NCBI RefSeq assembly: GCF_016469335.1
Contig: NZ_CP059888.1
Coordinates: 1,116,001 to 1,180,000 of the forward strand
DNA: 64,000 nt
Direction: 5' to 3'
Source: Flocculibacter collagenilyticus
GTDB taxonomy: Bacteria > Pseudomonadota > Gammaproteobacteria > Enterobacterales > Alteromonadaceae
Shown: positions 8,766 to 17,200 of the stretch, piece after piece
How the letters are laid out: every line of letters begins with the position of its first letter
Position numbering within the stretch: position 1 is the first letter of the stretch
Notes under the pieces: generated by a model
Told to the model about the DNA's origin: nothing
What the model saw: the letters and a program-made list of their open reading frames with translations, nothing else
Databases searched by the model: none
Program-made: the position numbers and the translations under genes

Positions 8766-9579
8766 CCATCTTCATGAACAATTTCAAAAGAGTAATAACC
8801 AGCAATGGCTTAAAATTATAGCTGTTTCTTTACTGGTTATTACTATCGCTATTTATCAATTTACGTATGTTGGTTTGCCTTATTTTTCAGAAAAAATTGC
8901 AAGCAACATTCCAGATAAAGCCTATGAGTATTTAGATGAGAACACATTAAAGTCCCTCGACGAGGCTGAATTTAAACCTACTGCGTTAAGTGTTGAACGT
9001 CAGCAAGCAATACAAACGCTGTTTAACAGGTTAACGGCAAAGCAAGCGTCAAAAGAAGCACTGAACACTAACAAAAAAGAGCTTGAGCATTCACGCGATG
9101 GTAGACAATATCAATTGATATTTAAAAGCTGGCGGGAAGAGCCTAACGCGCTAGCATTGGCAAATGGCACGATTATCATCACGGATCAAATGGTTGCGCT
9201 GGCAGAAAGTGACGAAGAAATTGCGGCTATTCTGTTACACGAAATAGGGCATGTTGAAAATAACCATGTGATGGAGAATTTGGTAAGCGTATCGCTTGTG
9301 TCAGTTTCGATATCATTACTATTTGGTGATATGTCAAGTGTCGTTGATGTGCTATTACAAGGCACAGCACTTGGCCTTGCTCTTAACTTTTCACGTAGTG
9401 CCGAAAAAGAAGCCGATCAATTTGCTATTCATCACCTCAAATTAAAGTATGGTAATACCGATGGCATGGTATCGATTTTTGAAAAATTAAAGCGTCATGA
9501 AAAAGAGGAGATCTCATGGTTAAGCACTCATCCAAATTTAGATGAGCGTATTCAGCTGGCCAAACATCCAATCCATTAA
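8758..9579 (+). CDS. M48 family membrane-anchored metalloprotease
   Basis: A 273-residue zinc protease. A single N-terminal membrane helix (about 17-38) puts the catalytic domain in the periplasm. HEIGH at 161-165 gives two zinc ligands and the catalytic Glu; Glu218 in EKEAD is the likely third ligand, and the family motif STHPNLDER follows near the end. The fold resembles BepA/LoiP/HtpX-type quality-control proteases. It is the last gene of the DUF4177-yidD-TM2 operon, with an ATGA-type overlap. By context it may clear misassembled envelope proteins, but that is inference. Confidence 0.88.
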   Translation: MTNHLHEQFQKSNNQQWLKIIAVSLLVITIAIYQFTYVGLPYFSEKIASNIPDKAYEYLDENTLKSLDEAEFKPTALSVERQQAIQTLFNRLTAKQASKEALNTNKKELEHSRDGRQYQLIFKSWREEPNALALANGTIIITDQMVALAESDEEIAAILLHEIGHVENNHVMENLVSVSLVSVSISLLFGDMSSVVDVLLQGTALGLALNFSRSAEKEADQFAIHHLKLKYGNTDGMVSIFEKLKRHEKEEISWLSTHPNLDERIQLAKHPIH

Positions 9580-9729
9580 GCTCATCCTACGATAAGTGAC
9601 TCATTAAGTTTACACCCAGCTTTACATTCATATTAAAACGATCCCCCCGTCAAATTATCTTATATAAAATCAAAGTGTTACCTATTTATGATTTTATTGT
9701 TAAATTTCATGCAACAACTGATTTATGCC

Positions 9730-9738
9730 CTATACTTA
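9730..9738 (+). promoter_or_regulatory. Sigma-S-like -10 promoter element for csbD
   Basis: CTATACTTA fits the extended -10 favoured by RpoS (C before TATACT, followed by TTA). No sigma-70 -35 hexamer lies at the right distance, also as expected for RpoS promoters. It is about 65 bases upstream of the csbD start. The E. coli homologue YjbJ is known to depend on RpoS. Confidence 0.5.
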
Positions 9739-9801
9739 GCGTGGCAGTAATTGGGCATTAAGCTCACCATCGTTTACATTTTTCAAATTAGGAGAAATCA
9801 A

Positions 9802-9993
9802 ATGAATAAAGATATTGCTGAAGGTAAATGGAAACAAATGAAAGGGAGCGTTAAACAAAAGTGGGGGAAGCTTACTGATGATGATGTTCAGCAAATAAAT
9901 GGACGTTGCGATAAATTCTGCGGAAAAATGCAAGAAAGATACGGTATGCAAAGAGAAGAAGCAGAGCGCGAATTTAACCAGTTAAACAAATAA
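9802..9993 (+). CDS. csbD: CsbD family stress protein
   Basis: A 63-residue, highly charged protein of the CsbD/YjbJ family: it opens MNKDIAEGKWKQMKGSVKQ, with KWGKLTDDD following. These small abundant proteins are general stress markers of unknown mechanism. The ATG at 9802 has AGGAG seven bases before it; an upstream in-frame start would add unrelated residues and lacks a ribosome site. The two cysteines (CDKFCGK) are unusual for the family. It is a single-gene unit with a sigma-S-like promoter upstream and a strong terminator downstream. Confidence 0.88.
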   Translation: MNKDIAEGKWKQMKGSVKQKWGKLTDDDVQQINGRCDKFCGKMQERYGMQREEAEREFNQLNK

Positions 9994-10011
9994 CTACGCT
10001 CACACATATAT

Positions 10012-10039
10012 CAATGCCAACTGAATTCGGTTGGCATTG
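10012..10039 (+). terminator. Terminator between csbD and the esterase gene
   Basis: A perfect 10-bp stem (CAATGCCAAC / GTTGGCATTG) with an 8-base loop is followed on the plus strand by TTTGTTTATG. It lies between convergent genes and may serve both. Confidence 0.8.
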
Positions 10040-10062
10040 TTTGTTTATGCTTATAACAAGAC

Positions 10063-11334
10063 TTAATGAAGTTCCCACACCTCCCATGATGCAAGCTGCG
10101 CCTTACTAGCAAATTTAATCGCTTTTTGGTGATGTTTGTCAGCTAATTCTTGTTTGCCTTGAGCCGCTAATACTTTACTTAACTGGCTGTGCCACTCTGG
10201 AAAGTGTTCGGCCGACGTTTGAATAGAGCGTAATAATTGTTCAGCTTTATCAAGATTCTTCTTGGCCAGAAATCCTTTTGTTAATTGCGTAGTGACTTCT
10301 ACGTACGACTCAGGAAAGCGCTTTTTCACTGCGGCTAGAATCTCATCGGCTTTATCCACTTGTTTTGACCAGAAAACATATTTAGAGAATTGATAAGCTT
10401 GCAGCCATCCAAATGTGAACCCGCCCCATTGCTGTTTTTGTTGCTCAAAATAGTCGAGTACTGCGTGGTAATCGCCTAGTGCAACTAAATCGGAACCGTC
10501 TTTGCTATAAGTAGGTGATAAGAAAGTGATACCGTCATATAGTGCGGGTAATGAGGTGGTGAAGTGGTTTTCTTCAGGGTATTGTTTAAATTTCCAGCGA
10601 AGATCTTTAGGTGCGTATTTTTCAAAAGCTAGGTTAATTTCAGTGACGCCCATGCCTTCTTCATTCGCGACCGATAAAAACACTGGGCTACTTGGTTTAG
10701 CATGTTGTAAATACTGCTCTACTTTAGTTTTTAGTTCATTATCGTCGTACCAAGCGCTTGGGCTCATGGCAATGAAGGCATTAAATGGCGTGTCAGCATT
10801 CATCATGCTATATAGTGAGAATAAGCCTCCTAACGAGTACCCGGCTAACGCTTTGTCCTTACTTGTACGGTAACGTTTATCAATTAATGGTACTAACTCA
10901 TTTTTTAAGTATTTGTGAAATTGTTCCGCCCCGCCAAATGGGTCGTCTGACTTTTGATCCGTTTCTTGTTTTTTCTTTGAGCTCCAGGTTGTTGCGTACA
11001 TGTAGTCCTGATTACCTTGATTGGCAATGCCTACTACAATCATGGGCGGAAGTTTTCCAACGCGGGCTAAATGCTTGGCGGTAGCCGCAGTGTGGTGAAA
11101 TTGAAAATCTGCATCAACAATATATAGCGCTGGGTAGTTTCGCTGTTCTGAATTTTCTAAGAAGTAACGCTCTGGCAATGAAATCATATATCGGCGCTGC
11201 TCGTCTAATACTTCAGAGCTATGCTCAAATACATATCCTTCAACAATAGGGGTTTTTGCTAAACTGGTAGCTGAAAGCATACTCAAAATAAATATCCCTA
11301 GGCTACCAAGTAATGAAAATTGAGGCATTTTCAT
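10063..11334 (-). CDS. Secreted putative esterase (alpha/beta hydrolase) with TPR-like tail
   Basis: A protein of the esterase D/Fes-like family (PF00756 type). In the numbering from an upstream ATG at 11349, the nucleophile is Ser172 in GYSLGG and the likely His is His262 in ENHFTT, with an acidic partner near 230. A signal peptide ends around SLA-KT. I prefer the start at 11334 (423 residues) because GGAG stands nine bases before it, while the upstream ATG has no ribosome site. Residues about 300-420 are helical and look like TPR repeats. Relatives hydrolyse carboxyl or siderophore esters; the substrate here is not visible. It is a single gene convergent with csbD. Confidence 0.82.
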   Translation of the reverse strand: MKMPQFSLLGSLGIFILSMLSATSLAKTPIVEGYVFEHSSEVLDEQRRYMISLPERYFLENSEQRNYPALYIVDADFQFHHTAATAKHLARVGKLPPMIVVGIANQGNQDYMYATTWSSKKKQETDQKSDDPFGGAEQFHKYLKNELVPLIDKRYRTSKDKALAGYSLGGLFSLYSMMNADTPFNAFIAMSPSAWYDDNELKTKVEQYLQHAKPSSPVFLSVANEEGMGVTEINLAFEKYAPKDLRWKFKQYPEENHFTTSLPALYDGITFLSPTYSKDGSDLVALGDYHAVLDYFEQQKQQWGGFTFGWLQAYQFSKYVFWSKQVDKADEILAAVKKRFPESYVEVTTQLTKGFLAKKNLDKAEQLLRSIQTSAEHFPEWHSQLSKVLAAQGKQELADKHHQKAIKFASKAQLASWEVWELH

Positions 11335-11560
11335 ATTTTCTAACTCCATGTTCGTTATTGTTATTTTTCTTATAGTACCAATTAATTTAAACGTTAATAT
11401 AATGCTTTGCGTTAAATGATGAAAAAAGAAAGATCAAATGAGGCTATACGCTTATTTTTTTGCGCTTGTTTTGTGCGCTATTTGGTGCATTTATTTTCGT
11501 AGCTGGGTGCGAGTTTGTTATCATTACAGCAATTAACTAAATGTAACCGCTGGAAATAAC

Positions 11561-11938
11561 ATGAGTGATGCGCAATTAACCGATAAGCAAGTAGAAGTCA
11601 TTAACAATATGTCGGACGAAACCCGTTATGAATATATTGTCTCTCAAGCTAAGCAACATCAAAAAATATGGACATTAAGTGACGAGAAGGGCTGCTTACT
11701 GATTAATACCGGTGAAGAGCAATGTTTAGCGATATTTTCGCATAAACAATTAGCGACAACATGGGCGGCAATTGATCACCCTGAATGCACGCCGCTTGAA
11801 ATTGAACTCAGTGCTTTTTTAAATGCTTGGGTGGTAGGAATGGAGAACGATGGCTTTCAGCTGGCTATACAACCAAATGTTGCTGGAGAAAGCTTAATCG
11901 CAACACCTAGTGAATTTGCTTCTAACTTTGGTATATAA
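11561..11938 (+). CDS. DUF2750 domain protein
   Basis: A 125-residue soluble acidic protein matching DUF2750: an N-terminal RYEYIVSQAKQHQKIWTL, a middle PLEIELSAFLNAWV, and a closing segment on Pro-rich and acidic residues. The family has no known function. It starts at the ATG at 11561. The acetyltransferase gene follows 33 bases after its stop, so the two are probably co-transcribed, although no shared role is evident. Confidence 0.8.
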   Translation: MSDAQLTDKQVEVINNMSDETRYEYIVSQAKQHQKIWTLSDEKGCLLINTGEEQCLAIFSHKQLATTWAAIDHPECTPLEIELSAFLNAWVVGMENDGFQLAIQPNVAGESLIATPSEFASNFGI

Positions 11939-11971
11939 GCCAAACTTTTAGGCTGAACGAAGAGCAAGAAT

Positions 11972-12490
11972 ATGAGGTCACAATTCGATAGTTTAACTTC
12001 TACGCTTATTGCACAACGTCAGCAGGTGCATGAAATTTGCCGTCAGTTTGCACGCAGCCCAAGTAAAGGTAACTTAAAACGTTTAAAGGCGTTATTTGGC
12101 AGTTGTGGCGAGCAAGTCGTGATTGAGTCAGGGTTTTATTGTGATTATGGCGATAAAATTCAGATTGGCGATCGTGTATTTATCAACATCAATTGCACCG
12201 TGTTAGATGCGGGGAATGTGACGATAGGCGATGATTGTTTAATTGGACCAAACGTACAGATTATGGCTGTTGAGCATGGTGTTGAGCCGCAAGCGCGCTT
12301 GTTAAAACATAATTATGCAAAAGACGTGAAAATAGGCGCTAATGTGTGGATTGCAGCAGGTGTTATCATTTTACCTGGAGTAACGATTGGTGATAATAGC
12401 GTGATAGGGGCAGGGAGCGTGGTTACAAAATTGGTGCCTGATAATAGTTTATTTGCGGGTAATCCCGCACAATTTATTAAGTCGCTATGA
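11972..12490 (+). CDS. Hexapeptide-repeat O-acetyltransferase (Maa/LacA/NodL type)
   Basis: A 172-residue left-handed beta-helix acetyltransferase that should move acetyl from acetyl-CoA to a sugar hydroxyl. Hexapeptide repeats run from about residue 62 to 155 (IQIGDRVFIN, VTIGDDCLIGPN, VKIGANVWIAAG, VTIGDNSVIGAGSVVT) and it ends with FAGNPAQFIKSL, the usual C-terminus of the group. His in MAVEHGVEPQAR is at the position of the catalytic His. The short N-terminal helical region replaces the longer one of LacA. A sulfotransferase gene follows 74 bases later. The acceptor is unknown. Confidence 0.88.
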   Translation: MRSQFDSLTSTLIAQRQQVHEICRQFARSPSKGNLKRLKALFGSCGEQVVIESGFYCDYGDKIQIGDRVFININCTVLDAGNVTIGDDCLIGPNVQIMAVEHGVEPQARLLKHNYAKDVKIGANVWIAAGVIILPGVTIGDNSVIGAGSVVTKLVPDNSLFAGNPAQFIKSL

Positions 12491-12564
12491 TCGATAATTG
12501 CGACCAATAATTGTGAACAACAATAGCAACCGACTGTTATGACTGATTATTATGGCTAATTACT

Positions 12565-13236
12565 ATGACTGAATGCAACACAACTCCTAGCCAATCAAGG
12601 TCATCAGCGACCCGAAAATACTTCATCATTGGTTTACCTCGAACCGCAACCACCAGTGTGTGTGTTGCAGCGCTAAAGTTAGGTTTTAAAACGGCGCATA
12701 CCGCTTACGTAAAAGAGGCGTTCGAGCAGGCTGAGGTAATTGCAGATACACCAATATTTTGTGACTACCCTCAATTAGCTGAGCAATATCCAGCTGCGAA
12801 GTTTATTTATTTAACGCGCAAACCTGAAAAGTGGCTGCCTTCAATTAAACAATTATTGCAAAGAATGTACGTTAATCTACAGCGTCAAGATGGTGGGTTT
12901 AATCCAATATTAAAGCGTTGTTATAACGAGGTGTTTTTTCCCTTAACGCTTGACAATATTGACAGCGATGACTTTTTGTTAGGTTGCTATGTGCAGCATC
13001 AAACTCAAATAGAAAAATATTTTAAATCAGCCCCCGAGCGACTACTAACCATAGACGTTAGCGAAGCAGGCAGTTTTGCAACGTTTACTCGTTTTTTGAA
13101 TGCGAGTAACAATGTAAATGAAGACGCAGGATTTGAAGTAGTTAATACAGGTAACAAAGTGACTACTTGGAAAAGTATTAAACATCCGTTGAAAGTAGAG
13201 TCTACCCGCAATGGTAAGGTTGATAGCGGGTTGTAA
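12565..13236 (+). CDS. PAPS-dependent sulfotransferase family protein
   Basis: A 223-residue protein with the sulfotransferase P-loop-like 5'-phosphosulfate motif GLPRTATTS at 23-31 and the 3'-phosphate motif region LTRKPEKW at 83-90. It should transfer sulfate from PAPS to a hydroxyl of a sugar or lipid, but the acceptor cannot be read from sequence. It is short for the NodH or carbohydrate types, yet both cofactor motifs are present. It lies just after a NodL-like acetyltransferase, which suggests both decorate one glycan or lipid. Moderately sure of family, unsure of substrate. Confidence 0.78.
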   Translation: MTECNTTPSQSRSSATRKYFIIGLPRTATTSVCVAALKLGFKTAHTAYVKEAFEQAEVIADTPIFCDYPQLAEQYPAAKFIYLTRKPEKWLPSIKQLLQRMYVNLQRQDGGFNPILKRCYNEVFFPLTLDNIDSDDFLLGCYVQHQTQIEKYFKSAPERLLTIDVSEAGSFATFTRFLNASNNVNEDAGFEVVNTGNKVTTWKSIKHPLKVESTRNGKVDSGL

Positions 13237-13368
13237 ACTAATTGCGTAACTTCTTCATGAAATGCTCAATCGCTTTGTGGCTACATTAACCGCCTTAATA
13301 ATTTCACTTCACTTTCGTCAAATCCAAAGTAGAATCCTCCTGTCTTATAAATGTTATAAAGAAAAAGA

Positions 13369-13941
13369 ATGTTTGAACTTAAATACTTAACGCCAAGTGC
13401 TTGGACAGATGCAGTTTTGGCTGATTTTGATACCTTTTTGCAAGACCATGCCGCAGCAGAAAAAAAAGCATCTGGCATGGCGCTATCTATGCTGTCGCAT
13501 TATCCAGACCGTAGAAAGTTAGTTAAAGCAATGACAGATTTGGCTTTAGAAGAGTTAATCCACTTCAAGCAAGTGCTAAAACTGCTTTTAGATCGTGATG
13601 TCAACTTAGGTGATGATAAAAAAGACACTTACGTAAAACAACTGCGCGCGCTATTTCGTAATGGCAGTGAGGTATTTTTAATGGATAGATTGCTGGTAGC
13701 AGGAGTTATTGAGGCAAGGGGGCATGAACGTTTTTCACTTGTGGCTGAGGCATTACCACAAGGTAAAGAAAAAGAGTTTTACGTTGCGATTGCTAAATCA
13801 GAAGAAAAGCATAAAAATTTGTTTGTAGAGCTGGCGTATGAATACTTTCCCAAAGAAACGGTAGATGAGAGGCTAGAAGAAATATTAATAGCTGAAGCCG
13901 AAATTTGCGCTAAATTACCGTTCAGGGCTGCACTGCATTAG
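13369..13941 (+). CDS. miaE: tRNA-(ms2io6A37) hydroxylase
   Basis: A 190-residue di-iron monooxygenase that hydroxylates ms2i6A37 to ms2io6A37 in tRNAs reading U-initial codons. The iron ligands match the ferritin-like pattern: Glu31, Glu62 and His65 (EELIH), then Glu115 (near EARGHERF), Glu145 and His148 (EEKHKN). The length is normal. It starts at the ATG at 13369, in a region without a strong ribosome site. It appears to be its own transcription unit. Confidence 0.93.
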   Translation: MFELKYLTPSAWTDAVLADFDTFLQDHAAAEKKASGMALSMLSHYPDRRKLVKAMTDLALEELIHFKQVLKLLLDRDVNLGDDKKDTYVKQLRALFRNGSEVFLMDRLLVAGVIEARGHERFSLVAEALPQGKEKEFYVAIAKSEEKHKNLFVELAYEYFPKETVDERLEEILIAEAEICAKLPFRAALH

Positions 13942-13998
13942 AGTGTGTAGGCCTTATGGTTAACCGATAAAAATAATAAAAATAGAGTAAGTGAAAAC

Positions 13999-14412
13999 AT
14001 GGAACAAGAAGCCCTACAAAAAGAATGGTCACTATTACAAAACCAGTTTGATAGCTATGAAAAGTATTCGCTAATGATTAAGTTATTGAGTATTAGCGTA
14101 CTCACAGCCATGTATATAACGCATAGTCTTAGCGTATTTAGCTTATTGCTATTAGGTATTATTTGGGGGCAAGATGCTATCTGGAAAACGTTTCAATCAC
14201 GCATTGAGCCAAGGTTACTGCAAATTGAGTCAAGCCTGGTAAATTGTACTGACCAAACGGCGTTCCAATTCAATTCAGAATACCAAAAAAGCGCTTCAAC
14301 AGGGCTTGGCTTGATTGGTGAGTATTGCCGCCAAGCGATTAGACCAACCATTGCGTTCCCACATGTTGTATTAATACTTTTAGCCAGTGTGGCATTGTTC
14401 GTATTGCGGTAG
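13999..14412 (+). CDS. Hypothetical membrane protein
   Basis: I do not recognise this 137-residue protein. An N-terminal amphipathic, Gln-rich helix (1-25) is followed by two close membrane segments around 29-57, a charged loop of about 60 residues, and a third membrane segment at 117-136 ending at the C-terminus. No conserved catalytic motif is visible. It begins 57 bases after miaE and may share its transcript. No terminator follows before the methyltransferase gene. Confidence 0.6.
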   Translation: MEQEALQKEWSLLQNQFDSYEKYSLMIKLLSISVLTAMYITHSLSVFSLLLLGIIWGQDAIWKTFQSRIEPRLLQIESSLVNCTDQTAFQFNSEYQKSASTGLGLIGEYCRQAIRPTIAFPHVVLILLASVALFVLR

Positions 14413-14538
14413 CTCAACCTGAATCCAAAAACTTAACATATAAATAACTTTTCAACACTCATTTATATGAGCCGAAAATGTGCTATGTTATGCGCGCAAA
14501 TTTATCTGATTATAAGCTACATCGACTAGGGAAAATTA

Positions 14539-15294
14539 ATGGATTTGTCAGAATACCGCGAGTCAGATCGAGAGAAGCAAAGAGAAAGTGATTTGTTGCG
14601 CCTCATTAACGCTTCTGAGCATGCTGCAGGAAAAGCATTAGATATTGGCGCTAGAGATGGGCATTTTTCACTATTACTTGCTAGTTGCTTTGAAAATGTA
14701 ACAGCGCTGGACTTAGTAAAACCTCAAATACAGCATGAAAAAATCACCTGTGTAAAAGGTGATATTACAGACTTAGCATTTAATGATAATTGCTTTGACT
14801 TTGTGTTTTGTGCAGAGGTGCTTGAGCATATTTCCCCTCATTTACTTGCAACAGCATGTACAGAGTTAGGGCGCGTTGCAAATGAATATATACTCACCGG
14901 TGTTCCCTACAAGCAAGACTTACGGGTAGGTAGAACCACCTGTTTAAGTTGTGGAAAAAAGAATCCGGCTTGGGGGCACGTCAATAAGTTCGACGAAGAC
15001 CGTTTACAGCATTTGTTTTCAGGGTTCGACGTTTGTGAAGTGTCGTACGTGAGTAAAACAAACTCGTTTACCAATCCAATATCAACATGGTTATTAGATT
15101 TAGCAGGTAACCCTTACGGCACGTATTTACAAGATGAGCCTTGTGTCTACTGTAACGCAAAATTAATGCAGCCACCTCAAAGAACGATGTTACAAAAGCT
15201 GTTTACTAAAGCCTCATTTTATATCAGAAATATACAAAAGCCGTTTATCAAAGAGCAAGCAAATTGGATACACGTACTCTTTAAGAAAAAATAA
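14539..15294 (+). CDS. Class I SAM-dependent methyltransferase with split zinc-knuckle
   Basis: A 251-residue methyltransferase. Motif I is LDIGARDG at 34-41, an acidic residue ends strand 2 near VTALDL, and FDFVFCAEVLEH (86-97) is motif IV/post-IV of the Methyltransf_11 group. A zinc-binding-like insertion follows: Cys135 and Cys138 (CLSC), with Cys202 and Cys205 (CVYC) about 65 residues later, and His147 nearby. Such cysteine pairs occur in methyltransferases acting on glycan or lipid precursors, but the substrate is not evident. It sits alone, convergent with the curA-like gene. Confidence 0.8.
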   Translation: MDLSEYRESDREKQRESDLLRLINASEHAAGKALDIGARDGHFSLLLASCFENVTALDLVKPQIQHEKITCVKGDITDLAFNDNCFDFVFCAEVLEHISPHLLATACTELGRVANEYILTGVPYKQDLRVGRTTCLSCGKKNPAWGHVNKFDEDRLQHLFSGFDVCEVSYVSKTNSFTNPISTWLLDLAGNPYGTYLQDEPCVYCNAKLMQPPQRTMLQKLFTKASFYIRNIQKPFIKEQANWIHVLFKKK

Positions 15295-15305
15295 ATGCGG
15301 TTGAA

Positions 15306-15336
15306 GATGGAAAGCTTGTGTTACGCGCTTTCCATC
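15306..15336. terminator. Hairpin between convergent methyltransferase and curA-like genes
   Basis: A perfect 10-bp stem (GATGGAAAGC / GCTTTCCATC) with an 11-base loop lies in the 57-base gap between two convergent genes. It lacks a long T run on either side, so termination is likely but not certain. Confidence 0.5.
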
Positions 15337-15351
15337 CTATAAATACCACTT

Positions 15352-16383
15352 TTAAAGTGGATTATTGACTTTAACTACTGTTTTTCCAAAATTCTTTCCG
15401 TTTAACATATCATTGAATGCAGTAACGGTGTTTTCAAATCCGTCTATCATGTGCTCCTTATAATGAACTTTGCCTTCGTTAAGCCACTGCTGCATATCTT
15501 TGGCGAATTCGTCATAACGATGGCCGTAATCATCAAAGATAATAAAGCCTTGCATTTTTATACGCTTAGTTAATATATGTCCCATTAATGCAAACATGCG
15601 ATCAGGGCCATCTGGCAACGAGGTTGCGTTGTATTGCGAGACTAAGCCACATAAAGGAATGCGAGCGGATATGTTTAGCAAGGGTAAAACTGCATCAAAT
15701 ACCTTACCACCTACATTCTCGTAGTACACATCGATACCATCAGTGCAGGCTTCTTTTAGTTGCTCTTCAAAATTATCCGCTTTGTGATCAATACAAGCAT
15801 CAAAGCCAAGTTTTTCTACCGCGTGTTGACATTTTTCGGTGCCACCAGCAATACCGACCACTTTACAGCCTTTAATTTTGGCAATTTGTCCGACGGTAGC
15901 ACCCACCGGGCCCGTAGCCGCTGCCACAACAACAGTTTCACCTTCTTTAGGTTCGCCTATATCTAGCAAACCCATGTAAGCGGTAAAACCTGGCATTCCC
16001 ATTACACCTAGTGCGTATGAAGGACGACTAGGATCATTACCCAGGGGCATTAGTTCTTTCCCATTCGAAATGGCGTATTCTTGCCAGCCCGTATATGCAA
16101 GTACCCAGTCACCCACGGCAAATTTGTCGTTCTTGGATTGTTCAACTTGGCATACCGTGGCGCCAACCATGATTTCGCCAATGTTAACAGGTTCAGCATA
16201 TGACTCTGCATCATTCATTCGTCCTCGCATATAGGGATCTAGCGATAAATAAATAGTGCGAAGCAATAGTTCACCGTCTTTTATCTCAGGTAATTGTTCG
16301 GTTTTAAAATCAAAATTATCTTCTGTTGGTGCGCCTGTTGGACGTGAGGCAAGTACAAACTTCCGGTTATCGACTGATGTCAT
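15352..16383 (-). CDS. curA: NADPH-dependent MDR family oxidoreductase, CurA type
   Basis: A 343-residue zinc-free medium-chain reductase of the CurA/prostaglandin reductase group, which reduces conjugated double bonds of enones with NADPH. The start at 16383 has GGAG six bases upstream; a TTG four codons earlier would overlap that site. The nucleotide-binding region contains AATGPVGATVGQ and the N-terminal domain has YLSLDPYMRGRM, both diagnostic of the group. It lacks the cysteine ligands of zinc alcohol dehydrogenases. It is a single gene with its own promoter region. The natural substrate is unknown. Confidence 0.88.
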   Translation of the reverse strand: MTSVDNRKFVLASRPTGAPTEDNFDFKTEQLPEIKDGELLLRTIYLSLDPYMRGRMNDAESYAEPVNIGEIMVGATVCQVEQSKNDKFAVGDWVLAYTGWQEYAISNGKELMPLGNDPSRPSYALGVMGMPGFTAYMGLLDIGEPKEGETVVVAAATGPVGATVGQIAKIKGCKVVGIAGGTEKCQHAVEKLGFDACIDHKADNFEEQLKEACTDGIDVYYENVGGKVFDAVLPLLNISARIPLCGLVSQYNATSLPDGPDRMFALMGHILTKRIKMQGFIIFDDYGHRYDEFAKDMQQWLNEGKVHYKEHMIDGFENTVTAFNDMLNGKNFGKTVVKVNNPL

Positions 16384-16563
16384 GTGAGTCTCCAAATTGA
16401 AATGATGAATAAAAACACGGCTAAAATTAAAAAATATTTTACATTTAATATTATCGGTACACTATAGTGCACTTTGGGCGCTGGAGAGCAAATTCAAGTA
16501 TTAAACATATATTTAATATTCAAATAGTTATTCAGCGATAGTGAGTGCAGTAAAGGTAAAGGC

Positions 16564-16983
16564 ATGGTGAGAAGCATAGATAATAAATTTAGTTGTTACC
16601 CTGAGCATGTAAAGCCAGTTATGCAGGAGTTGCGTTTACTTATTTTTGAAACAGCTAAAACGTTAAAGCTTGGTGAGGTTGAAGAAAGTTTAAAGTGGGG
16701 TGAGCCAAGTTACAGAGTAAAAGGAGGCAGCACGATTAGAATTGATTGGAAGCCAGAACAACCAACTAAGTACTTCATGTTTTTTCATTGTCAGTCAAAG
16801 CTTGTTGATACATTTCGCGAGTTGTATTCACACACTTTGGAGTTTGAGAGAAACCGTGCCATTGTCTTTTCGTTACATGATCCACTTTCATGCCATTCAA
16901 GTAAGAGCCTCATTGTTCGGCACTGTATCGAGCTAGCTTTCAGCTACCATAAAGTTAAACATTTACCGCTTCTGGGAGCGTAA
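16564..16983 (+). CDS. DUF1801 domain protein
   Basis: A 139-residue small soluble protein of the DUF1801 (YdhG/CyaY-like fold) family. It carries VEESLKWGEPSYRVKGG (about 40-56), the recurring Lys-Trp-Gly-x-Pro-Ser-Tyr block of the family, and a Trp-Lys and Phe-rich strand KYFMFFHCQ. No enzymatic role is established. AAAGG sits shortly before the ATG. It is flanked by non-coding sequence on both sides and appears monocistronic. Confidence 0.78.
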   Translation: MVRSIDNKFSCYPEHVKPVMQELRLLIFETAKTLKLGEVEESLKWGEPSYRVKGGSTIRIDWKPEQPTKYFMFFHCQSKLVDTFRELYSHTLEFERNRAIVFSLHDPLSCHSSKSLIVRHCIELAFSYHKVKHLPLLGA

Positions 16984-17200
16984 TTGATTAATTGCTTTAT
17001 TTTCACAATCATCGACATTCTAGGTTAGATGAACTAACGTAGTATGTCAGGTGAGTAATAATACAAAGCTAACAATGCGTTGTATTTGTTATCAGCTTGA
17101 AGTCTGGATAATCGAGTGCGCTGATTTGGGGTTAAACGTCTAAATATTTTGCTTAATCGATTATTGGTGTTTAGCATTATTCGATCAGTAGTAAGCAGCC

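Noticed and set aside
12313-12507. 64-codon minus-strand frame opposite the acetyltransferase
   Set aside because: Antisense to hexapeptide repeats, whose periodic codons generate open shadow frames.
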